From: Syngnathus acus
Lineage: Eukaryota > Chordata > Actinopteri > Syngnathiformes > Syngnathidae
NCBI RefSeq assembly: GCF_901709675.1
Contig: NC_051100.1
Span: 5,146,001 to 5,210,000 of the forward strand
DNA: 64,000 nucleotides
Direction: 5' to 3'
Shown: positions 26,851 through 35,900 of the stretch, piece after piece
Layout of the letters: each line of letters opens with the position of its first letter
How positions within the stretch are numbered: the first letter of the stretch is position 1
Translations under genes and position numbers: made by a program
The notes under the pieces: generated by a model
The model's database searches: none
Told to the model about the DNA's origin: nothing
Seen by the model: only the letters and a program-made list of their open reading frames with translations

Positions 26851-26976
26851 AGACAGTTTTCTGCGCATGTGCAGATATGATGGTACAGTGGATACGTTGC
26901 GAAGCGTTTCAACCCTACCTCCATACGCTATGTACATCTACTCTGTCATCTCTCTTGAAGACATTGTGGTGCTTTA

Positions 26977-27024
26977 TGACGTCACATGAGTCGAAGCCAA
27001 AAGCAACACAGCGAGATAGTCTTT
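26977..27024 (+). pseudogene. Remnant 7SL unit with the RNA body deleted
   Basis: A unit flank (TGACGTCA at 26977-26984, then gtcgaagccaaaagca) runs straight into the 7SL 3' end (acacagcgagatagtctttt), followed by the same spacer as the other units (tatgcttcatctctgtaaac). Nearly the whole 298-nt body is missing. The join falls at AGCA, which occurs both in the promoter flank (AAAAGCA) and near the RNA 3' end (GAGCAATACAG), so a deletion through short homology is likely. It shows that the array once held at least five units. Confidence 0.85.
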
Positions 27025-27187
27025 TATGCTTCATCTCTGTAAACAACAGCTGGTATTATTTTTATAGCAGTGCACAAACTTCCAAATGCTCAAGGTTTTT
27101 CCTTACAAGGAAAAAAAAGTTAAGGTGCAGTTATAAAAAGTGAACCGCTCGTTTAGAACCGCTAGATGTCGCTATATTTCCCTTTGG

Positions 27188-27195
27188 TGACGTCA
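27188..27195 (+). promoter_or_regulatory. CRE (TGACGTCA) of 7SL copy 1
   Basis: A perfect palindromic CRE at -50 to -43 from the RNA 5' end. Human 7SL genes rely on an upstream ATF/CREB-type site at a similar place in addition to internal Pol III elements. Confidence 0.8.
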
Positions 27196-27237
27196 CACGC
27201 GTCGAAGCCAAAAGCACTACTCGAGATGATGTTCTTT

Positions 27238-27535
27238 GCCGGGTGTGGTGGCGCACGCCTGTAATCCAAGTTACTGGGAGGCTGAGGCTGGAGGATCGGT
27301 TGAGCTCAGGGGTTCTGAGCTGCAGCGGACTATGTCGAGCGGGTGTCCACGCTAAGTTCGGTATCGATATGGTGCTCCGGGGGGAGCCCGGGATCACCAG
27401 GTCGTCTAAGGAGGGGTGCACCGGCCCAGGTCGGAAACGGAGCAGGTCAAAGTCCCCGTATCGCCCAGTAGCGGGATCGCGCCTGTGAATAGTCCCTGCA
27501 GTGCAGCCTGAGCAATACAGCGAGACGCAGTCTTT
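27238..27535 (+). ncRNA. rn7sl: 7SL (SRP) RNA gene, copy 1
   Basis: RNA scaffold of the signal recognition particle, which targets secretory ribosomes to the ER. The 298 nt begin GCCGGGTGTGGTGGCGCACG and match vertebrate 7SL end to end. The 5' Alu domain carries CTGGGAGGCTGAGGCTGGAG. The S domain contains ACCGGCCCAGGTCGGAAACG and GAGCAGGTCAAAG. The 3' Alu strand ends CAGCGAGACGCAGTC. A TTTT Pol III terminator lies at 27533-27536. Having the S domain separates it from Alu SINEs, which lack it. This copy differs from the others at several sites (GGACTATG, GTGTCCACGC, GTCGTCTAAG, AGTCCCCGTATCGCCCAG), so it is the most diverged of the four and might be less active. Confidence 0.95.
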
Positions 27536-27722
27536 TATACTTCATTTCTGTAAACAACAGCTGATATTATTTTTATAGCAGTGCACAAACTTCAAAATAC
27601 TCAAGTTTTTTCCTTACAAGGCATAGTTCACATTAAAAAAAAAAAAAAACAAGGGAAGTTAAGGTGCAGTTATAAAAACTGAACCGCTCGTTTAGAGCCA
27701 CTAGATGTCGCTATTTCCTTTG

Positions 27723-27730
27723 TGACGTCA
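27723..27730 (+). promoter_or_regulatory. CRE (TGACGTCA) of 7SL copy 2
   Basis: The same perfect CRE at -50 to -43 from the copy 2 start. The downstream flank CACGCGTCGAAGCCAAAAG is shared with copy 1. Confidence 0.8.
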
Positions 27731-27772
27731 CACGCGTCGAAGCCAAAAGCACTACTCGAGATGATGTTCTTC

Positions 27773-28070
27773 GCCGGGTGTGGTGGCGCACGCCTGTAAT
27801 CCAAGTTACTGGGAGGCTGAGGCTGGAGGATCGGTTGAGCTCAGGGGTTCTGAGCTGCAGCGGGCTATGTCGAGCGGGTGTCCGCGCTAAATTCGGTATC
27901 GATATGGTGCTCCGGGGGGAGCCCGGGATCACCAGGTCGCCTAAGGAGGGGTGTACCGGCCCAGGTCGGAAACGGAGCAGGTCAAAGCCCCCGTATCGCC
28001 TAGTAGCGGGATCGCGCCTGTGAATATTCCCTGCAGTGCAGCCTGAGCAATACAGCGAGACGCAGTCTTT
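27773..28070 (+). ncRNA. rn7sl: 7SL (SRP) RNA gene, copy 2
   Basis: Second full-length 7SL copy, 535 bp after copy 1, with both Alu-domain strands and the complete S domain. The terminator TTTT is at 28068-28071. It differs from the others in reading CTAAATTCGG where copies 1, 3 and 4 read CTAAGTTCGG, a position conserved in human 7SL at the Alu/S junction. It shares GAATATTCCCTGC and GGGTGTACCGG with copy 3. The 5' flank keeps the CRE. It is probably transcribed, but the CTAAATT change could affect folding. Confidence 0.94.
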
Positions 28071-28255
28071 TATACTTCATTTCTGTAAACATCTGATATT
28101 ATTTTTACAGCAGTGCACAAACTTCCAAATGCTCAAGTTTTTTCCTTACAAGGCATAGTTCACATAAAAAAAAAAAAAAACACAAGGGAAGTTAAGGTGC
28201 AGTTATAAAAACTGAACAGCTCGTTTAGAACCACTAGATGTCGCTATTTCCTTGG

Positions 28256-28263
28256 TGACGTCA
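28256..28263 (+). promoter_or_regulatory. CRE (TGACGTCA) of 7SL copy 3
   Basis: A perfect CRE at -50 to -43 from the copy 3 start. The flank reads CACACGTCGAAGCC, one base different from copies 1 and 2. Confidence 0.8.
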
Positions 28264-28305
28264 CACACGTCGAAGCCAAAAGCACTACTCGAGATGATGT
28301 TCTTC

Positions 28306-28603
28306 GCCGGGTGTGGTGGCGCACGCCTGTAATCCAAGTTACTGGGAGGCTGAGGCTGGAGGATCGGTTGAGCTCAGGGGTTCTGAGCTGCAGCGGGCTA
28401 TGTCGAGCGGGTGTCCGCGCTAAGTTCGGTATCGATATGGTGCTCCGGGGGGAGCCCGGGATCACCAGGTCGCCTAAGGAGGGGTGTACCGGCCCAGGTC
28501 GGAAACGGAGCAGGTCAAAGCCCCCGTATCGCCTAGTAGCGGGATCGCGCCTGTGAATATTCCCTGCAGTGCAGCCTGAGCAATACAGCGAGACGCAGTC
28601 TTT
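28306..28603 (+). ncRNA. rn7sl: 7SL (SRP) RNA gene, copy 3
   Basis: Third full-length 7SL copy, 533 bp after copy 2. The body and about 235 bp of spacer are almost identical to copy 2 and its flank, including the poly(A) run and the shortened ACATCTGATATT spacer. That points to recent duplication or gene conversion of this unit. The terminator TTTT is at 28601-28604. It carries the conserved CTAAGTTCGG, and GAATATTCC where copies 1 and 4 have GAATAGTCC. Confidence 0.95.
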
Positions 28604-28788
28604 TATACTTCATTTCTGTAAACATCTGATATTATTTTTACAGCAGTGCACAAACTTCCAAATGCTCAAGTTTTTTCCTTACAAGGCATAGTTCACATAA
28701 AAAAAAAAAAAAACACAAGGGAAGTTAAGGTGCAGTTATAAAAACTGAACAGCTCGTTTAGAACCACTAGATGTCGCTATTTCCTTGG

Positions 28789-28796
28789 TGACGTCA
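28789..28796 (+). promoter_or_regulatory. CRE (TGACGTCA) of 7SL copy 4
   Basis: A perfect CRE at -50 to -43 from the copy 4 start, in a flank the same as copy 3. Confidence 0.8.
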
Positions 28797-28838
28797 CACA
28801 CGTCGAAGCCAAAAGCACTACTCGAGATGATGTTCTTC

Positions 28839-29136
28839 GCCGGGTGTGGTGGCGCACGCCTGTAATCCAAGCTACTGGGAGGCTGAGGCTGGAGGATCGG
28901 TTGAGCTCAGGGGTTCTGAGCTGCAGCGGGCTATGTCGAGCGGGTGTCCGCGCTAAGTTCGGTATCGATATGGTGCTCCGGGGGGAGCCCGGGATCACCA
29001 GGTCGCCTAAGGAGGGGTGCACCGGCCCAGGTCGGAAACGGAGCAGGTCAAAGCCCCCGTATCGCCTAGTAGCGGGATCGCGCCTGTGAATAGTCCCTGC
29101 AGTGCAGCCTGAGCAATACAGCGAGACGCAGTCTTT
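28839..29136 (+). ncRNA. rn7sl: 7SL (SRP) RNA gene, copy 4
   Basis: Last full-length 7SL copy, 533 bp after copy 3, with terminator TTTT at 29134-29137. It reads AAGCTACTGGGAGG (human-like AGCTACT, where copies 1-3 have AGTTACT), GGTGCACCGG and GAATAGTCC, so it looks closest to the vertebrate consensus and is my best candidate for a fully active gene. Similarity to the array spacer stops about 10 nt after the terminator, which marks the right edge of the tandem array. Confidence 0.95.
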
Positions 29137-29137
29137 T

Positions 29138-31658
29138 ATACTTTTTTTACCGCAATGCGCAATTTTGCACATTGCACGAATTTACACTAATAAACCTTCT
29201 TATATTCCATCTCTCTTTGCAAATGTATTCCTGTGCATGTCCTACACTGCCTCCTACTGGATGAAGTCAGTATTCGCTTGTTACAGTCACAGCTATGATT
29301 GGCTGGTGACCAAGACTCAGGTCAGGGTGTACACCGCCTGCCTACGCTCCCTTACCCGTGACTCTAAAATGAAATGAAGACACGATAAATGAAAGCCCGG
29401 TAGAGATGATTCAGATTTACCCTCAAGTATATATCATTTCCCGTGATGCAATGAGCTCCAAATTCCTTGTGCATGGGGTTTAATATAGAGTTGGCCCATA
29501 AAAATGATTCTGTCATATCACCTCATCATATTAATTTCTAATCCCATTCAGAGTGGTGATTCTTCAAGATTCAGCCAAAATCCCGATCTTTAAAAATTGA
29601 ATTTTCAGTTGACATTTAAATTGAATGAGTGATTCATGTGAGATGCTTAGAGTAGCCCGTTTAGGAAGAGTACAAAGTACCATGTTTACTATTTTGATCG
29701 TTGATGATGTGAACAGCACATTTTGTCCTTTATGCACGACCCCCATCCATCAAAGAAAATAAAAAAATGGTCAAGACGCGCACGTGCATGTCCCTCAGCT
29801 TCAACAAAATGAAGACAAAACGTTTCCAGCTATTCCTCTGTAATTGGTGTACACTGGCTTCAAAAGCCGAGGTGAGGTGTACAATGCATTGCTTGTGAAA
29901 GGAAACTCCAAAGCACATTAAAAGTGAATTCGTTTTTGTGTAAAGTGTTTTCAGGGTCATTCCGGTCACGACGCGCGCACCTCTCCAAAAGCGCACACGT
30001 CTACGAAGGCGCACTCCATACTTTCTATAAAAGACAGTCAGTCACATTGTTGAAGGCTCTCACAAGAGCTGTACATATGGCATCCGGGTTGCAATTAAAT
30101 GTTTTAAGATGTTTTCCCTTTCTTGAAGAAGTTTCATTTTCCCTTTCTCTCTCTCCCTCGGCAGCTCTTTGGCACAAGGAGCGAGAGGAGGAGGGGGGCA
30201 CATTGAATGGCGTCCCTGATAACAATCTGGTCAGCGAGTTGTTGGACTCGGATTGGCCTTCTCAAAACGTCCTTCAAACAAAAAGCTGAAGACGAAAATA
30301 AAGCCCCACCTGGTACCTCTGTTTGCTAAAATAAGAAATAGATTTGGCTTCATAAATAAGCAAAGGAGAGCGTGAAGTAGTCGGGGAGTAGAAACCAGGC
30401 GCATCCGTGCAGGTATCACCTGCTCTGGAGCTTGCTCATTTGTATTGTTAAATATTGTTAAATCACTTTTCCTACCCCCTTTTGCTGTCATATCTTTTTA
30501 TATGGGTGCTTATGTTTGCCCAAACTTTGCATAACAAGTAAGATAATACAACACACTGATAAAAAAATAAAATAAAATAAAAAGCAAGCAAAGCCCTGAT
30601 TGCTTTAAACCAGCACCTGTCCGTCATATTCCAATATGGACTGACATTATTTGCAAAGTGGGGACATTTTCGGACTTTTTACAACTACGAGTCGACGACT
30701 CATATCTCGCATGTGTATTTATCTACTTTATTGAAAGCATATGGGGGGATCAGATTGTTCCCCAAATATTTGGACAAATAGTTAAACTGATAATGTATGT
30801 TTGAATTCTGCTACCCCGAACAACACAAATAAATTAAAGACCTCAGCTGACATAGTTTATGGAACTTTGATTTCTGGATTATGTCAATCACATAATTTGC
30901 ACTGCTTAAATTGAAGTTGCGACGATATGGTCTCTTTGCGCAGCCATTTAAGATCACATGATTGTAGGAATTGAGTTTAATTGGCTGTGTCACATAGGAA
31001 TACATTTTGTACTTCAAAACCCAACAGCGGGGTTTTCATTCCGAAATTGTGTTTTGGGATGGCGCCATGCGTAAATAGCCTTTGTCCAACTCGCAACAGT
31101 TGCGCTTCATGGCTGTAAAGGTGATTTTTGCTTCAGCATTAATATGTTTCATGGCAAGATAGTATCGATTCTTATAGAATATTCCGTTTTTATCAATTTA
31201 TTTTAGGACTACGTTTTATTTATTGGTGTCTTGGCTCTAAAGTGATCCACCCGATCAGCGCGTAAAATGCGCCATTACATGCCATGGAAACGCCAAACCT
31301 CACGACGTATGAATATGAAACCCAAAATTATGCTTATGCTATACAAAGCAGGGGCAAATTGAGCACATGCTGTAATTTAACATCACACGAGAAATCAAAA
31401 TGAGCAAACATCACAGCTCCGCGTCTTTACAAAATCCAACCAAACTCTCGCAAGTTGAATCGAACAATCCAGGTAAATTCATGCCACTTAAGTCATAATA
31501 ATTACATTTTGTTCATTTGCTTTTCTTCTTTACTCAAAACCGTGCACAAAGCAATACAGTAGTGGGGAGAGGGTGCAAGACCTTCTGCCTGAAAGCTGAT
31601 TGGCCACCTGACATATGCTGTTGATTCAGGCGCACAAAAAAGATAAGATAAAGGCCTT
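29138..31658. other. Upstream region of neurog3
   Basis: About 2.5 kb between the 7SL array and the neurog3 TATA box. It contains the dispersed repeat at 29290-29365 and a GCGC-rich patch near 29964-30015. No coding exon is recognisable. Enhancers of neurog3 would be expected here but cannot be named from one sequence. Confidence 0.5.
29290..29365. repeat. Dispersed fish repeat with GATTGGCTGGTGACCA core
   Basis: GATTGGCTGGTGACCAAGAC, then CAGGGTGTACACCGCCTGCC, is a sequence I recognise as recurring in percomorph non-coding DNA. A reverse-oriented relative (GGACTGGTCACGGGCCAATC) lies at about 63675-63712. The class is not certain. Confidence 0.5.
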
Positions 31659-31665
31659 TATAAAA
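31659..31665 (+). promoter_or_regulatory. TATA box of neurog3
   Basis: TATAAAA in GGCCTTTATAAAATGACAGG. A start of transcription is expected about 25-30 bp downstream, near 31690. From there a short leader runs to the splice donor ACAG/gtatgt at 31721. The TATA-to-donor spacing makes a compact non-coding first exon of about 30 nt. Confidence 0.65.
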
Positions 31666-31924
31666 TGACAGGGATGCGCATCCAGCACTCAGTCTGTTGC
31701 CTCCTCGGGAATCAGCCACAGGTATGTGCAATTATGAACGATATTAGGGTTTATCCAAAACGTAATGGTCAGTTATGATTGTCAAAAATGTCTTATTTAA
31801 ATGGTTAGTTCGTGATGAATCGAATTGAGTTGTTCGGTTCAAATATCTAACTCGTTTCGTTTAATATACTTAATTCTGCAAGCCCAACTGTACTAAATAT
31901 ATGAATTTACTTCATTTGACTAGG

Positions 31925-32383
31925 ATGCTTCCAACAGAGTACAATGCACGTAAAGACGCGCGCGCATCCAGAAGCGCCGTGACGCACAGTTGTGAAAATG
32001 GCCATAACGCAAAAGACTACAGTGAACATGTGCGTCAATTTGAAACGCGTCAAGTCAAAGGCGCACTGCGGGGGAGACGCCGGGTAAAGGCTAACGACAG
32101 AGAGCGTCACCGAATGCACAACCTCAACTCCGCCCTGAACACGCTCAGAAACGTCTTGCCAGCTCTACCCGAAGATGCCAAAATGACCAAGATAGAAACT
32201 CTGAGGTTCGCCCACAATTACATCTGGGCTCTGACTGAGACTCTGCGTATAGAGCAACAGGCGTACACTGCGACGGTAGACCTTCACCGGGACTGTCCAC
32301 ATGAAGCAGAAGCTCATCTGGTATTATCTGAACTGAATTATTGTGCCCCATCAAGCTTTTTTCCCCAAGCGAGTCTACAGTGA
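31925..32383 (+). CDS. neurog3: Neurogenin-type bHLH transcription factor
   Basis: Proneural bHLH activator that binds E-boxes as a heterodimer with E-proteins; family members specify neuronal and, in mammals, pancreatic endocrine fate. One coding exon of 152 aa. The bHLH is at about residues 53-107: basic region [17 protein letters not shown], loop [11 protein letters not shown] and helix 2 [20 protein letters not shown], which is diagnostic of neurogenins rather than NeuroD or Atoh. I start at the ATG one base after a splice acceptor (ttgactag at 31916-31923). The in-frame ATG at 31901 would be intronic if the leader intron 31722-31923 is used. Human NEUROG3 likewise has a non-coding first exon. 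The flanking acidic and serine-rich parts are poorly conserved, so the paralogue rests on the sgpl1/pcbd1 neighbourhood (human 10q22). Confidence 0.88.
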   Translation: MLPTEYNARKDARASRSAVTHSCENGHNAKDYSEHVRQFETRQVKGALRGRRRVKANDRERHRMHNLNSALNTLRNVLPALPEDAKMTKIETLRFAHNYIWALTETLRIEQQAYTATVDLHRDCPHEAEAHLVLSELNYCAPSSFFPQASLQ

Positions 32384-32613
32384 GACAGTTATGTGCGACA
32401 ATATTGCATTTCTGATATACGATCAATTTCACAGTAACTGGGTGCAAAAACCTTTATACTTATTTTGTAAAAAAAAAAAAAAAATGAATGCGCTTTATTT
32501 TCCAGCTATTGGACTGATCTTGTTGAAGATGTAGCACTTAATTTAGCGTCACTGTCATTTATTTTATAGAAGCAATCACATTAAGAAAATAGGCACTGAC
32601 TAAAATCAAAATA

Positions 32614-32619
32614 TTTATT
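32614..32619 (-). terminator. Candidate poly(A) signal of pdlim1
   Basis: AATAAA on the minus strand (TTTATT on plus), about 335 bp after the pdlim1 stop. If used, the pdlim1 and neurog3 transcripts overlap tail to tail by roughly 80-100 nt. A further minus-strand AATAAA near 32558-32563 is an alternative. Confidence 0.45.
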
Positions 32620-32671
32620 TGGCATTGATATGAAAATGTTTTTGGAATATTTTTGTACAATAGTTCTATTC

Positions 32672-32677
32672 AATAAA
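32672..32677 (+). terminator. Poly(A) signal of neurog3
   Basis: AATAAA in TTCTATTCAATAAAAACAAT, 289 bp after the stop codon. It is the only canonical plus-strand signal I see soon after the gene. Confidence 0.6.
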
Positions 32678-32953
32678 AACAATACAAAAATGATGCATGC
32701 TGTGTATTGTCAAGCATGAGATCCGCAAAGACAGTGGTTCCTTTCCTATGAATACTGCACTAATTATCATTCAAATCAGTGGCTATACGGGAATTGACTA
32801 ACCCAAAAGCATGAAGTGTTTATGAATTGTATATGCCAGAGTTCTTTTGTGCAAATCAGCACTCTTCCAATGTCTGCACAAAAAAAAGTGTATAAATGCC
32901 TTGATGTGCTAAAACTAGCATGCAGTCTTGAGGCAGAGAGGTCTATGATCCCT

Positions 32954-35900
32954 CTACTTTGGAAAGACCGTGACCACGTCGTAGCCTTCGGGGGGTGTCG
33001 TTCGCTCGCGAGCATGCTTCTCGCAGTAAATCTGGTCGTCCACAAAGAAATGTCCCTTTTGTTTCAAGTTGACATCGCAGTCTGTGCAGGTGTAGCACTC
33101 GGGGTGTCGGAACTTGTCGCGCAGCTTCACTAACATCCCCCTGAGTCACAAAAGTCAACAATTCAAGCTCCGCTCCATAACAAACGAGGCACAATTTCCT
33201 CTTGAATTGAAAGCGCATCGACGTTGTCAATAAATTACAAGAAAAAGTAAACAAGTTGACCAGTTTTACTGTTTTTGAACTAGGATGACATTAATAGACA
33301 AGTGGTTTGCGGTGGGTTTTTTTTTTTGGGTTTTTTTTTAAACTGGGGTGATTGACAAACAACCAGTCCAGGGTGCCAACCTCATCCTGACCCTGAACCT
33401 ATTGAACCTATGAACTCTTGTTAGTTTTATTAAATTATCTGCCTTGTTCTCCATCATTAATGTCATCGAAATATGTTAGGCATTTGTAATTTGGGTCTTT
33501 GACTAAAATATCTCTTAAGGGTTCTGTAACATTTACTTTGCAATTGCATTTCTTGCACAGCAGCACTTCCATACTGAGATGTAGCCTTGCCTTAAAAGTG
33601 AAACAATATTTTTGCCCTAACAACATCTTGTTGGACTTTCTGAATTGCAAATTAAGCATAGCTAGATATGACAACCAATGTTAAATATCATGGCGATATA
33701 AGGCCACAAGGTGGCGCCAGAGTAGAGGATTAGAACGGATGACTGTGCTAGCGCTAGAAAATAATGGGGGAAAAAAAACTTAAAGGCGTAAATACTTACA
33801 CAACCCCTGAGCCACATTTATCACAAATGGGAAGCTTCTCAGCATTTCCAATGGAGGAGCCGATTTTTGTTGTCGGTGCTTTCACACTCCTGAACCCTGA
33901 TGGTTTGTCAGAATTACCTATAAAAGGGTTATTCTGCATTGTGACGTCATATTATATACAACTGGTGGTGACCTGTTATGACATTTACTGGAGAATATTA
34001 TATGTAATTAAACATGTTAACAATTGCCAGACGGAAAACTGTGAATTGGCTTTTAAGACTCAATTCCGTACCCGTCTCGAGAATCTCCTGCAGCACCTTG
34101 AAGGACGCAGACTGGCGGGGAGGCTCATCAGACTCCTGGTTCTCTTGCAGCATTTTGTAGACTTCTGAATCTGCCGCCACAGGTGGTCGTTTGCTGGACT
34201 TTGACGGATCTGCAGGTCTGCAAGGCAGGTGTCAAACATAGTTACATGTTTGCAGGAAAAACAAATATTATTGTACTATGTTTAATGATGAACACATGCA
34301 CACAAAAGACAACACAAAAGAAATTTAGAAAAGTGCAATTGCATCTCCGATTAAAACAAAAAAAGTACCAAAATTATTTAACCAGTGTTATTTTTAACAT
34401 TGGTCAACTTATTTTTACACTTGTGAGTTAAGAATGTTGGTATGTTACCTAGAAAATCTAAATTTAGTCAGATTGTTTATAGTTCGAACATTTTATATGA
34501 TAAAAAAAAAAAAAAACTGACTTCATACAAATCCAAAGTCAACTAGCTCTTTACTAGGTCCATGCCACAACTAACTGAGTTCATAGCATACGAACACCTC
34601 AGGCTAAGTTGTTAGCAATGCATTTTGAGTTTAAATTTAAAATAAATATTTGTTGATGTTTGTTACTAAGGAGTAGTGCTACCAGAAAATAATTCAGTTG
34701 TGATTTCACTTTCACCGCTGTCACTCTGAGTTTTTGTTCTTACACAGTGTCAGACTCTTTAGTTGTGGTCAAGGTTTTGACTTCGTCCACAGCCGAGTTG
34801 AAGTTCTTGATATTCTCTGAGGAGTAAAGGCCAGCTGGGTTGTTGTACTGGTTGGTCACGACCTTTGAACCAAAACCCGAGAATGGTAGGGCACTCCTGT
34901 TGTGGGCGGAGCCTATTTGTTTCATTTCCTGCCAAAGACAGAATAAAGCTTTGAGTGAAATTGACCAAGAGAAGTTTGTCAAACAAAGTTATCTTTTTTT
35001 TTTTTTTTAAGACAACACAGCAAAGTATTCACATTTCAAGCATCCATTAGGGATATTACACAACAAACAGCAAGCTGAGTCACAAAAGTCAAGCAGGTCA
35101 CGTCATAAAAAGAGTGGCAAGGCATCCAAGTGACAAATTGCATACTGGCATTCAACACGCGTGTTTGTGACAACAAAGTAACTGAACAGGGTGGCCTGCG
35201 ACACATCCTACTGGCCTTTGCTTTCCACTCAGTCGGCAGGAACCGAGTCTTGCGTCATAGCTTGGCAGATAAACTACTGTCGTCAAGGGAACCTCCTGTT
35301 GGGAAGTAAACAATGACTTCATCGTGGGCTGGCAGGGTGCGGCCAGGAAAACGTTCAGACTCGCACAAGGCTGGACGACTACCGGTAAGTTGAATGTGAT
35401 CGTTTCCCTCGAAATGACAGAGAGCAAGTCGCTATGCAAGTTCCCGTTTAGATGTTGAGTCTGCAGACACGTACCCGTGGCTCTGATGCAAGATTCATCT
35501 TGTAGGGATGCGACTTTCCTTCTTCTGATGACAGTGGCGACCACATTTTATTTTCTGATCTGAAACATAAGGGGAAAAATGTTTCTCAGTAGTCATCTGC
35601 CCATATACGTTTTGGCTTGACTTTTAACATTTAATATTTTTTTATTTGAGACATATTTAAGATACAAGCAAGCCTGAATCGAGAAATGCACAGCTTCAGT
35701 CACCATAGTACCACATTGTGTACCGGAACAGATGCGGTGTAATCAAGATGAAGTGGCAGATTATTAGGCAGAGAAGGCCCCCAACTAATCTGTATTCATT
35801 AATAATTCCCACAAAACAGAGCAAATAGATTATTCTGTCAATACTGATGTACAGTATGCTTTGTTTGGATGTGGAGCAGTTGTCGAGCGGTTTATAATCT

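Larger units (their letters stand above)
27130..29137 (+). repeat. Tandem array of 533-535 bp units, each one 7SL gene plus spacer
   Basis: Four head-to-tail units start at about 27130, 27665, 28198 and 28731. Each contains, in order, a TATAAAA-containing block about 100 bp upstream of the RNA start, a CRE, a CTACTCGAGATGATGTTCTT leader, the 7SL body, a T-run terminator, and a spacer with a 14-16 nt poly(A) run. Spacers as well as genes are nearly identical, more so between units 2, 3 and 4 than with unit 1. This fits whole-unit duplication rather than retroposition; there are no target-site duplications around individual RNA bodies. Confidence 0.92.

Noticed and set aside
27243-29089. Repeated 81-codon reading frames starting MWWRTPVIQ on plus, and matching minus frames
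   Set aside because: They lie wholly inside the 7SL RNA bodies and repeat only because the RNA genes repeat.
27238-29136. Alu-like SINE insertions
   Set aside because: The 5' ends look like primate Alu, but each copy carries the complete S domain that Alu lacks, has no A-rich tail after the body, and lies in a regular tandem with its own promoter flank. They are 7SL genes.
31901-31924. Upstream neurog3 start giving eight extra residues
   Set aside because: These codons fall within the predicted leader intron, and the acceptor AG at 31922-31923 directly precedes the next ATG, as expected for a two-exon neurogenin gene.
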